DNA from: Oxytricha trifallax
Taxonomy: Eukaryota; Ciliophora; Spirotrichea; Sporadotrichida; Oxytrichidae
DNA: 64,000 nucleotides
Direction of reading: 5' to 3'
Assembly (NCBI GenBank): GCA_000711775.1
Contig: ARYC01019489.1
Location: 41,911 to 105,910 of the forward strand
The first letter of the stretch is position 1, and each line of letters begins with the position of its first letter. Under the pieces are notes generated by a model. That model did no database searches. It was not told where the DNA came from and saw only the letters and a list, made by a program, of their open reading frames with translations. This document shows, in pieces, positions 37,624 through 48,888 of this stretch. Both the position numbers and the translations under genes were made by a program.

Positions 37624-38348
37624 TATTGTAGAATTATAATTGAAATGGGACATATTTATTTTATAAAATAAATATGTTCAATTAACAGCAGTTAACTTTA
37701 TGGAATTGGATAATGCTTGTTAGTTTACAGTTGATTTATCATTGGAGGATAAATTTATTGGCCTAAAATTTTTATTATTGTAGGAATACATTTGATTTGG
37801 GAAAATAATTTATAATTCAAATATTAAAATATTAAATTCGTGGCAGCTAACTTTCTGGAAACCCAGACAATATGGTACTTGTTCGATAGAGAATTCAAAA
37901 TCAGCTGGACTTTACTATTGGCGGTACCCCTCTATCGCATCCCTGAAGCGAGATAACGCATCTTTAATTTTGGGTGATTTGTTTAGATGTTTTTAATGTA
38001 GAAATTAAAGATGCGTTATCTCGCTTCAGGGATGCGATAGAGGGGTACCGCCAATAGTAAAGTCCAGCTGATTTTGAATTCTCTATCGAACAAGTACCAT
38101 ATTGTCTGGGTTTCCAGAAAGTTAGCTGCCACGAATTTAATATTTTAATATTTGAATTATAAATTATTTTCCCAAATCAAATGTATTCCTACAATAATAA
38201 AAATTTTAGGCCAATAAATTTATCCTCCAATGATAAATCAACTGTAAACTAACAAGCATTATCCAATTCCATAAAGTTAACTGCTGTTAATTGAACATAT
38301 TTATTTTATAAAATAAATATGTCCCATTTCAATTATAATTCTACAATA
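37624..38348. mobile_element. Outer palindromic element enclosing foldback copy 3
   Basis: Arms 37626-37775 and 38197-38346 (150 bp each) are near-perfect inverted repeats ending TA-TTGTAGAATTATAATTG. Removing the inner foldback would leave a continuous perfect palindrome with TA at its exact centre (TTTTTAT-TA-ATAAAAA). The ends share TTGTAG with family F but the arms differ. Confidence 0.85.
37776..38196. mobile_element. Foldback element, family F, copy 3
   Basis: Ends TA-TTGTAGGAATACATT. Same length (421 bp) and core (GATAGAGAATTCAAAATCAG, ACTATTGGCGGTACC) as copies 1 and 2, with a different outer stem (GGTACTTGTTC) and loop. Stem differences are again mirrored in both arms. Sits at the exact centre of the palindrome 37624-38348. 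Confidence 0.9.
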
Positions 38349-38782
38349 ATTTAAAAATTACAAATTTAGTTATAAAAATATATAATTAAAAAATATAAAC
38401 TATTCATTTACAAAATATTTTTAAAAAAAAGAGGATTAAATGGAGCATTTAAACCCCCAATACCCGCAATGATTAATCAAATTTAATATTATTAATAGTT
38501 ATAATTTATTTATCAATATCTTTAATTCCTTTAAAAAGTTATTAAAAATTTCTAATTTAGCTTAAACACTTGGATCTATAATTATAACATATATTTAATG
38601 TTCATATAAAAAAGGCTTTCTTATGAAAAATATTTCAAAAAATTAATATCATTAAAATTTTGTGGACTTTTCCCACATATTTTGACGCTTAAAAATAGTT
38701 TAAGACCTAGTAATAGTTTTAAAGTTTAGTTAAAATCTATTATAAATATAACATTAGGCAAACTCCACCAAAATTACTAAAA

Positions 38783-39189
38783 TATTGTAAAAACACTTTT
38801 GGTTTAGGAAAAATATTTATAATTAAGTAATTAATGTATAAAAATTTTGGAAGTTAAAATATTGAAACCTAAAGTAATATGGTACTTGTTCAATAGAGAT
38901 AACTTAATTAGATTGACTTTCCTATTGACAGTACCCCTCTATCGCATTCTGAAGTGAAATATTTTACTTTAATTTTGCATTAAAATCAAATTAACAAATC
39001 ACTCAAAATTAAAGTTAGTTATTTCGCTTCATGAATGCGTTAGAGAGATACTGCCAATAGGAAAGTCAATCTAATTAAGTAATCTCTATTGAAAAAGTAT
39101 AATATTTCTTTAGGTTTCAATATTTTAACTTCCAAGATTTTGATATTTTAATTAATTATAAATATTTTCACCCTAAATAAACTTCAATA
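38783..39189. mobile_element. Foldback element, family F, copy 4 (decayed)
   Basis: Starts TATTGTAAAAACAC and ends near TTCAATA. Retains GGTACTTGTTCAATAGAGA, GACAGTACCCCTCTATCGCAT and a loop that matches copy 3 in inverted orientation. Many substitutions and small deletions, so it is an older member of the copy-3 subfamily. Confidence 0.75.
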
Positions 39190-40298
39190 TTATAATATCT
39201 TTTTAAATTTATAATTCTTGCTTGATCAAAAAATATCTCATAGTTTAACATTTAACACTTTCCAAACTAGCCTTCTGTGTAGTTTCCTTAGTTTTTATAT
39301 TTGATAACTAATTTTGACACTAAAAAGTACATTCTTTTCTTAACAAATTTTTATTTTAGTTGACTTACTTCAATATCATTAGACCTAATAATAAATTTAA
39401 TGTTTCCGAAATTTTTAGTAATTTTATAGAACTTAATATAAATAATTTTAAAAAATTCTTTAAATTACCTCTATTATTGAATTTATTTTCAATTAAATAA
39501 AAGGCTTAAAACAATCAAACCATAAAACCTTTTATTAATATTCAAGCTAAAAATTTAATAATCCTATTGAATGAGTAATTTAGTTACTTTTATTGAATAA
39601 TGAAAATTATCAAATTTTACTAATTTGTAAATTATAGACTGTAAGAAGTAAAAAAATGTTTAAAATTCTAAATCTCTTATTTATTTAAAATTGAGAATCC
39701 TACCTAGATAGAATAAATGATAAGATACTCTACTCTATAGACTTTATATATATATCAATCAATTAAATCAAAGATTTATACTTTTTAATTATGATAAACT
39801 ATTGAAGCATTGTAGTAAATTTGAATAAGTAATCAAATCAATGTCTTATGTTATTAAAAGTAACATTAGAGATTTTGAATAATATATATAAAAGAACTTT
39901 AAAAATCAAAAAGAGTTTTTCTAAAAAGTAATTTTTTTTATAAAATGCGAAATTAAACATTTATTTGACAATAATGACAAACACAAATCACTAGATTATT
40001 ATAATCCATTTAAATTCAAAGTCAAAAATATATATTATCAGCAATTTTAAACCTTATTTATAAAAAGAAAATAAAATCAAAGGGTTTTAAGGTTTAGAAT
40101 TTTAATAATTTTTGTTCATACTTCTAAATTATGAATTAATTATATGACTAACAGATATATATAAAATTTTGGTTTTATATTTGATTCTTTATTATTCTAA
40201 AAGCGATTAAAGATTAAGCATTGTAAAAATAAGAGGATATAAAAATGTTTCAATAAATTATTTAATATATTTTAATAATTCTCAATTATATTTGTGTT
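39190..40298. other. AT-rich DNA, no gene seen
   Basis: AT-rich spacer between the decayed foldback and the 3.1-kb palindrome. Confidence 0.5.
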
Positions 40299-43200
40299 AT
40301 TATCAAAATAGATTTAAAATGGGAAATTATGAAAATAAAATTAAAAATTAAATTAGATATGGAATTTTGGTATTTTTTGGTTTATATATTATCGTTTTAA
40401 CTGATATTGATTTAATATATTTTAACAGCCAATAATTTGACTCATCGATAGATCAAATTAGATTTATCATATCTTAACTGTAGACCTTTTAAATTTAACT
40501 TTTAAAATTTTAACTCCTGATAAATTAATATCTCTCTATACAAAATAGCTATGAAAAAATTTTAAAAGTGTAAGATGTAGAGAAAAATTTAACGACTAAC
40601 TTTAATTCTTATAGTATTCACAAAATATTTTCCCCCATCAAGATAAATCGATTTTAAATATTTCTCTGCCTCAAACTTCTTCCTTTCTTATCTCTTCAAC
40701 CAAATTACTTGAGGACTTGGTCTAAATAAGTTTTTTGTGCATTTAATCAAGATCTACATTTTATCTTCTTTGAGTCTTTCATCAGGAAATTCATACGCAT
40801 TTTTATCGTTAAAATACACGAAATCATATGAATTTTTTTTGACTTTCACTAAAATCGAAATATCTCTCTGAGTGATTTTTTCCATGAATTATGAGTAGGA
40901 TGGAACATGTAGCTTATGTTTTGATCTACATAATTCCTTCTAGAGTCAAGTCGTGAAAAAAATCGCTGCCTGAGATAATTTCATTTCTTTGCAGGTACTC
41001 GACCAAATTTTGATGTTTGTTACATTGTAACAAACATCACCTCTAGTCAAATGGACACAATTCCAAAGGTAGAGTTCAGACCTCATCACTTATCTATCAC
41101 TCTGAGCGAAGATATACTCCTTTTTCCATCACAGTACAACTTTTTGATTATGAGGGGGTCCGAAAAAGAGGATTTCGGGGTTTTCTCTCTTGGGTGAAGA
41201 GATATTGAAAAATTTAGAATTATGTTTTGATAGAGAATTCTATAAGCTAAGTAGAATATTTATATGAAAATTTATAGACATTAGGTTAAAGAGTTATTGA
41301 AGTCAAAAGTCAGAGCATCCAAATTTTACTTTTCCCTCAATAACTTCCTTCAGTGTGAGATTTATGGAAGATGAGTAGGGTAGATGTTGTAGCACATACC
41401 CTAAGCTATTGAATGGTGCATATATTCCAATACAATTCCTTTAGGATACAGAGAAAAACTGAAAATAAGGTCAAAAATATTCGAAAATGTTTAGAAATAT
41501 TGAAATCGATTTTTCTCGCTTGGCAAACTAAATGATGAAAAACTAAAATCAAATCTTAAGCAGATTATCTCATGAAGAACATTTCTTCTCCTATAGTCAA
41601 ATCAGTAGCTAATTACATTAAAGAGATAAATCGAAAATAAATCTGAAATGAAAAATAAAGTGTGAAAACAAAAATGTAACAAAAATTACTCATATAAATT
41701 CTTGAGGCAATGAATTTAAAATTTTTATGAAGAGCATATTATGATCTACCATTTATCATCTATAAGTTTTTCAATATTAATTCACTGAGCAATAGAAAAA
41801 ATCTCTAAACACTTCATGATAATTTTCGGAATATCATATTTTTATAATTGTGTTTTCAAAAATTCGAAAATTATCATGAAGTGTTTAGAGATTTTTTCTA
41901 TTGCTCAGTGAATTAATATTGAAAAACTTATAGATGATAAATGGTAGATCATAATATGCTCTTCATAAAAATTTTGAATTCATTGCCTCAAGAATTTATA
42001 TGAGTAATTTTTGTTACATTTTTGTTTTCACACTTTATTTTTCATTTCAGATTTATTTTCGATTTATCTCTCTAATGTAATTAGCTACTGATTTGACTAT
42101 AGGAGAAGAAATGTTCTTCATGAGATAATCTGCTTAAGATTTGATTTTAGTTTTTCATCATTTAGTTTGCCAAGCGAGAAAAATCGATTTCAATATTTCT
42201 AAACATTTTCGAATATTTTTGACCTTATTTTCAGATTTTCTCAGTATCCTAAAGGAATTGTATTGGAATATATGCACCATTCAATAGCTTAGGGTATGTG
42301 CTACAACATCTACCCTACTCATCTTCCATAAATCTCACACTGAAGGAAGTTATTGAGGGAAAAGTAAAATTTCGATGCTCTGACTTTTGACTTCAATAAC
42401 TCTCTAACCTAATGTCTATAAATTTTCATATAAATATTCTACTTAGCTTATAGAATTGTCTATCAAAACATAATTCTAAATTTTTCAATATCTCTTCACC
42501 CAAGAGAGAAAACCCCGAAATCCTCTTTTTCGGACCCCCTCATAATCAAAAAGTTGTACTGTGATGGAAAAAGGAGTATATCTTCGTTCAGAGTGATAGA
42601 TAAGTGATGAGGTCTGAACTCTACCTTTGGAATTGTGTCCATTTGACTAGAGGTGATGTTTGTTACAATGTAACAAACATCAAAATTTGGTCGAGTACCT
42701 GCAAAGAAATGAAATTATCTCAGGCAGCGATTTTTTTCACGACTTGACTCTAGAAGGAATAATGTAGATCAAAACATAAGCTACATGTTCCATCCTACTC
42801 ATAATTCATGGAAAAAATCACTCAGAGAGATATTTCGATTTTAGTGAAAGTCAAAAAAAATTCATATGATTTCGTGTATTTTAACGATAAAAATGCGTAT
42901 GAATTTCCTGATGAAAGACTCAAAGAAGATAAAATGTAGACCTTGATTAAATGCACAAAAAACTTATTTAGACCAAGTCCTCAAGTAATTTGGTTGAAGA
43001 GATAAGAAAGGAAGAAGTTTGAGGCAAAGAAATATTTAAAATCGATTTATCTTGATGGGGGGAAATATTTTGTGAATACTATAAGAATGAAAGTTAGTCG
43101 TTAAATAATTCTCTACATCTTACACTTTTAAAATTTTTTCATAGCTATTTTGTATAGAGAGATATTAATTTATCAGGAGTTAAAAATTTTAAAAGTTAAA

Positions 43201-43395
43201 TTTAAAGGGTCTACAGTTAAGATATGATAAATCTAATTTGATCTATCGATGAGTCAAATTATTGGCTGTTAAAATATATTAAATCAATATCAGTTAAAAC
43301 GATAATATATAAACCAAAAAATACCAAAATTCCATATCTAATTTAATTTTTAATTTTATTTTCATAATTTCCCATTTTAAATCTATTTTGATAAT
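40299..43395. repeat. Nearly perfect 3.1-kb palindrome
   Basis: Arms of about 1.5 kb (40299 to about 41830 and about 41866 to 43395) differ at only occasional positions, with a short spacer near 41850. The arm is less AT-rich than its surroundings but no coherent ORF is seen in either direction. Each arm contains a smaller palindrome, GATGTTTGTTACATTGTAAC (41011-41035), and diverged internal repeats (compare ATGAGTAGGATGGA at about 40900 with ATGAGTAGGGTAGA at about 41371). The arm ends (TTATCAAAATAGATTTAAAA) do not match the other families here. Could be a giant foldback element or a product of replication-linked inversion. Confidence 0.9.
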
Positions 43396-43867
43396 ATTAT
43401 ATTAAAAAAATAAATTGTTGTATAAAGATTTTTATTAAATTTGAGATATATTAATTTGAATATATAGAAGTAATGATAGATGCCCCAAAATAATTTTAAT
43501 TTCTTAGTTTTAAAAAGTATTATATTAGAAAAATACAAAGCAATTAGAAAATTAATTTTCTAAAATTGTTTTAGTATAAATTTTTTCTGCTATATTATAA
43601 TTATTAGATTTGAGCTTTAATTTGTTAATTAATTCATAATACCAGTAAACTACCTTTTTAATCTTTCATTCTCTTTATAATAAATTTTTTAATGATTTTC
43701 TATTACTGGCTTATAAATTCTACTATTTTAAATCGTCTCTAGTTTAAATTTTAATATAAATGTCTTTAATTTTTTTAAATTGATTTAATTAAAACCAATT
43801 GAAATTTTTTAATAATTATAATTGATTACTCAATTATTTATTTATAAATTTAATAGCTTAAATTTAT

Positions 43868-44273
43868 TATATCGCTGGAATACATTAAAATACTTAAAAT
43901 TTCTGTAAACTTTATTAATTATAAATTAAAACATTGACAATAAAGGTTGGCTTATGTAATAATACCTTGGGTTTATTTGATAGATAATTTAAAATTAGCT
44001 GGATTTTATTATTGATATTATTGTTTTATCTATCTCACTAGTAAGGTAAATTAATTATGCTTAATTAAATTATACCTCACATTAATACCAAGATAACTCC
44101 TTATGCGAATGCAATAAATATTTATTCAAATGTTAAAGTCAATAAATAGTTTTACCTCTCTTTCGAATAGACCCAATATATTTTAAATTAATCAACTTTA
44201 GCTGTCAGTTTTTTATTTTTGATATATTAATTTAAAATAATTATGCTTAAAATTTGAATTTATTTCTACAATA
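43868..44273. mobile_element. Foldback element, family F, copy 5 (decayed)
   Basis: Recognisable by GGAATACATT near the left end, TTCTACAATA at the right end, and core remnants TGATAGATAATTTAAAATTA and TTAGCTGGATTTTATTATTG. The loop resembles copies 1 and 2. Arms no longer pair well. Confidence 0.7.
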
Positions 44274-44519
44274 TTGATAAATTAAAATCTCTTAGCTAGT
44301 AAATAAAACAAATTAATCATAATTTAAATATAATAATTTTATTAAAATTTTATCGAATGTCAAAGATCTAAAATATTCATGACTTAAAGTTCCATAAGAA
44401 TTAATATTAGTAATGTAAGAAATACTCATAAACAATGCTTTAATTCTTTTGCTTCTTAAATAAATTAAATTTAATTAATAAATTTGGAAAATGTTAGATT
44501 TTAACTTATAATAATTAAA
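44274..44519. other. AT-rich DNA, no gene seen
   Basis: Short AT-rich spacer between foldback copy 5 and the pseudogene. Confidence 0.4.
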
Positions 44520-46030
44520 ATCACAAAGTACAAACTACTTCGAATAAAAAGTTGATTACTAGGAGTAATTCTCAGATTTAAAATCTATTTATACTCTTGA
44601 AGTTTCTATAATTTGAGTGCTCTTCTAAGTTCTACTTGCTGTAATTTCTATTCATCATATTTCATCTCCTTCTTATTGACATAAGTTACTCTAAACGTTC
44701 TCTTCACAGATAATTTCAATTCTATTATGGCTTTCTATGTCAACTAGTCTGTTCTCCCTTATTTATTAAGAGACTCTTGTGGGGTCTTTGCCAGCATTAA
44801 TAAGATCGGAGCTTTAAAGTGGCTATGGTCCGTTATGGCCTTGAGAATGATGAAGTAGGGGGTGTTCACAATCGTTCTGCCCTGACAGATGCCAATTATC
44901 GTATCCACGACATTCTTTGTTAAGAAAATTTTCCTCTTTCACTTTATAGCATTCCTATTTATCTTGATTATCTCTGGAATTTCCTTCTTCTTTCAAAATT
45001 TTCCTATACCCGTTGCTAACTTTTTTAGATTTTTCTTAACCAATATTTAAATAATTTCACATTTATATGTATCATTGGGCTATTTCACATTTCTTATTAG
45101 TTTGTTGGGTATATCCTTGAAGTCATAAACGCAACTCTCTTGATCTGCAACTCTATTTTTTTTATTTCTTTTACTCTCAAATATTGTGCTGCTACAAGAG
45201 GAATGTAATTATTAAAAAATAATGATATAATTTACGCCATTAAGATTTGTCATAAGTTGCTGGACTATCAGATTTTGTTAGTCGTTGGAAAATTCTTATT
45301 ATTTTCTTTGATTAATTTTAAGAATTGTTAAGAAGCTACTAAGTGTTTAAGCAAATGTTTAATCTATGATATTTAACTTCTTTTACTTTAAGAATTCTCT
45401 CTATTTAATATACAATTTCAAACTTATCAGCATCATTCAGGAATACTGACTTTTTTTGTTTCAGATTATGAAATTTTTCAATTTTTCTGAGACATTCTAG
45501 TACTCTTTTAAACCGTTAGTGATTGCTAATATTTTTCAATAGATTGTCTGCAAACTCTACTAGTTTATACTATTTAATAAATGATGATAGCTCTGGTTGA
45601 GAGTATAGGACATCTTTTAGCTCGATTAATATAATATTTGTGATCGTCAACTTCCTTGGATCACTTCTTATTGAGTTAATATTTTTCCCCTTTATATTTT
45701 ATCTTGATGTTCTTGTAAGCTCCTCGATAAATCTACAATGGTTGTGTCACTATCATTTTTAGATCTTCTACTCAAAATAACCATTAATTTATCTTTCCAA
45801 ACTGAGTTATGTGTTTTTTGCAGATCAAGCAAGTGATAAGCTTCCCTACTATTGCTCATCTTCTTGAATTTTTGATGTATTCTAGTACTCTAAATAAATT
45901 ATTATGGTATTCTTGGATTTTTTTAACCAATTCTTATAATTACAAGCAGATGTAAATCGCACTTGTACTCCTATACTTTGATAATAATCACTATTTCCAC
46001 TATCTTGCTTAAAAGAAAGTTCATTCACTA
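44520..46030 (-). pseudogene. Unidentified large pseudogene
   Basis: Three long minus-strand segments read as protein with TAR as Gln but lie in different frames or contain TGA. First, about 45850-45650: LDLQKTHNSVWKDKLMVILS. Second, about 45660-45180: LTITNIILIELKDVLYSQPE through FKRVLECLRKIEKFHNL. Third, about 45010-44530: VVDTIIGICQGRTIVNTPYF and SVKRTFRVTYVNKKEMKYDE, with an in-frame TGA near 44945. Together about 470 codons. Lys-, Ile- and Gln-rich, partly coiled-coil-like. I recognise no family. It abuts the 7.2-kb element, so it may be a relict transposon gene or a decayed germline-limited gene. Confidence 0.55.
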
Positions 46031-46454
46031 TAGTTCTGGTGTTAAAATTTTCTGGGTATAAATAACCTTGATTTTTACATACTTGATAATTTATAAATTA
46101 ATAAATTTATGAATATTTTTGAACTTTTAATTAAGTAAACTTTTTGTCGCTAGTAAAGTTTTTAATAAAATTTCATCTCCCTCTTTCTTATTTTGGCAAA
46201 TAGAATCCTCTTATTATTTCAAAAGATCTCTAGTTTGACTATATAATTACTCTCTTTTTATTTTTAAATATTTGTTAATCATTATTTTAATCTTTAACCA
46301 CATTAACTATGATATCTTTTATTATTTATATATCTTTAATTTAAATATTATTGATTTATTACAATTGAATCGGGGAAATGCAAAAATAAAAATTCAAAAT
46401 TAATTTAATATATAATTACTGCTCATTTACTATACGTTTTTTGTCTTATATGCG

Positions 46455-46910
46455 AAAAGTGGTCAAACTGCTACTTATTATTACCAAATGGTCGTTTTTA
46501 TTAGGTTTTTGTGTCAAAATCGATATGCATCATTAGGAACATGTATAAAGTGGCCAAATTCTGAACTGAAATGACCAGAGTTGTGTAAAGTGGCCATAGT
46601 GCATGATTCTTACCCAAGTGACCAGAAGAGGGGTCAAAGCTTAGATTTGCACCAAAAGTGACCAGAGTGCATGATTCACACTTAAATGACCAAGAGTAGT
46701 GGTCAAAATCTCAAAGAATCGCAGTTTTTACTCTGAATTTTGTGTCATGAGTCACTTTTCATAAATATGCGATGACCAAGCCCAATTTGGAGCAGGGTGG
46801 TCAAAAATCTTTAAAATCGTTGTTGCTGATCAAACTTGAGTAAATTTTTGTGGTCATAATGCTCAATACTGCAGCAGTACCTGCAAATCGCTGCTGGTCA
46901 AAAAAACTCA
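46455..46910. repeat. Iterated TGACCA/TGGTCA motifs within the TIR
   Basis: About a dozen copies of TGACCA, TGGTCA or TGGCCA, often with flanking AAA or AGTG, are spread irregularly over this stretch and mirrored in the other TIR (about 52970-53430). Both orientations occur. Candidate transposase-binding or regulatory sites; could also be an old degenerate repeat. Confidence 0.65.
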
Positions 46911-48140
46911 AGAGAAGTTGCAAATTTGCTAGTTTTTTGCTGAATTCCTATCAAACTGGATAGCATAATGCTCAGTGCACCTCCTCTCTCCCAACCCATT
47001 AAATTCTTGAAATATTTGATTTTGAACAAATTTTCATCCAATTTTAGCTTAAGTAGCTCAACTCCTCTGGTGTATACCTTGAGTGCATAGAAATTTGCTA
47101 TATAGAGTGGAGTCGAGCAGAATTTGAAGCCACTCGTCAAAACTTCATAATTATTTGAGCAGACTTATAAAAACTGCGATTTTCAGGGATCCTCGTGCAT
47201 TTATGCATTAATTTTAAGTACAGTATTAATTACAGCAGTAAGAGCAGCAGTAATAGTATAAGCAGTAAAAATGACAATACATTAGTTATAAGCGCTGATA
47301 GAAATTTCAATGTATGATGCAATTCTTGTTTTTGAGTAGAATCTCATACAAAGCCATATCTTAGATTATGTATCCATTTCTTGATACTGAATGCCCAGAG
47401 TCCTCGAACATCATCCTCGCTTATGTTTTTTATTATTTCTTGGATGCGCTTGACCAGCTGCTCTCTAAAAGTTTTTATGAGAGTATGCTTACTTACTGTT
47501 GATGTTCTGCTGCTCGTGGTTTTTCTTGATGTATGCAAACAACTATTCGATTGGGTTGAGCCAGGGCGAGTATTCTGCGTTGAAGATTACGTTGACTTTG
47601 AAGCGACGAGCAGTCGCAAGCATCTCAGACTACTTATTAATTATGGCATTATCCATTAAAAGCACCACCTTCTTGTTGCATAGATCTTTGTCAGTTCTAA
47701 TACTTCTTAGCGTCTGATATATAAAGTTTTCGAATAGCACTGAATCGAATGCTCCTTCAATTATTTGAGTGGATATCATTCTATCAAAAACTGCTATCGC
47801 TGCTATCAAACCCATAGAGTACTGCTCTTCACTGTTTACTTTGGAATCGACAACTGTCTAGCTCTCAAACCATAATCGCCTAAATTTGAGGGCATTTCCT
47901 ATCGATACTGAGAGATTGGAGTATAAGTGAGATTAATCTGACTTTGATCTGGAATATATGCACAGGGTTTATCACACTCTTTAGATTTTTCTAACTGGTT
48001 ATGATTTTGTGATGGGGCATCTATTAGTAAAGTTAAATTGGGTTTAGGACGGTAGTTGAATTATAATCTTAGTAGTTTGATGGAAGTTTGCATCATGATT
48101 AGTGGTTTGAAAAGAGACTTGATGAATTTTTTAGAACTGT

Positions 48141-48272
48141 AACCATACAACCCACGGGTGGAACCATGCAACTTAAGGGTGGAGCCATACAACATGGACT
48201 TATACAACTCGGATCCATACAACCAGGAACCATACAACCTGGAGCCATACAACCTCAGCGCGGAACCATGCA
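48141..48272. repeat. 15-bp minisatellite inside the transposase insert
   Basis: Seven to eight imperfect units of roughly RCCATACAACCnGGA, some stretched to about 21 bp. On the minus strand one frame gives repeated LYGS (RLYGSWLYGSELYKSMLYGS); on the plus strand another gives IQPGTIQPGAIQP. The minus frame is in the transposase direction but whether it is translated is unknown. Confidence 0.85.
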
Positions 48273-48848
48273 ATTTAAGAGATATCTTCAGGGTATCTTC
48301 ATCTACCATGGTAGTTCTAATAATAGTATAATTCCCAGAGTTCACATCTCAACTTGCATCTCTCTCATTCTTGAAGTTATCAAAGATAAGTAATCGCTCA
48401 AACTAAGCTGAGTATGATAGTTTGACATTATCAAGAACAGAACAATTTTATCAGATTCTATCACCATGCAACAACCATCAACCTTCAAATTCTCTTTTGT
48501 ATACTTACTCTCATCTATATTTGAGCTGCTCAAAACTGATAGTGGCAGCTTTCTTAGAGTGAGCTGAACAACTTCTCTCTATCTCTAACTTAATATCGAA
48601 CTGCTTGATTTATTCAAAGTTGATTACAGTTTTAATTTTGACACCTAGCCAATCAATGGTTTGAGCCCTGAATGAATTCGTTTGATCTGCTCATCATCTG
48701 AAGTGACTTTCTTTGCAGTGCTCTGCAACTTCAAATTTCTGAATTTCTTAAAAGTACTCGATTGGTTTTAAGGAGTGTGATAAATCTTACTTTAATTACT
48801 ATTTTGCTTTCAAATTCTAGCGAGGTGGAGTTTTTAAAATGTCTGACT

Positions 48849-48888
48849 TCTGTAAAATAGTAAATCAAAATTATTAAGGAATAACTTA
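48849..48888 (-). other. Candidate 40-nt intron
   Basis: On the minus strand the segment starts GTAAGTTATTCC and ends TTTACTATTTTACAG, has a pyrimidine/AT-rich 3' part, and separates two coding-like stretches. Consistent with a small ciliate spliceosomal intron; not tested. Confidence 0.4.
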
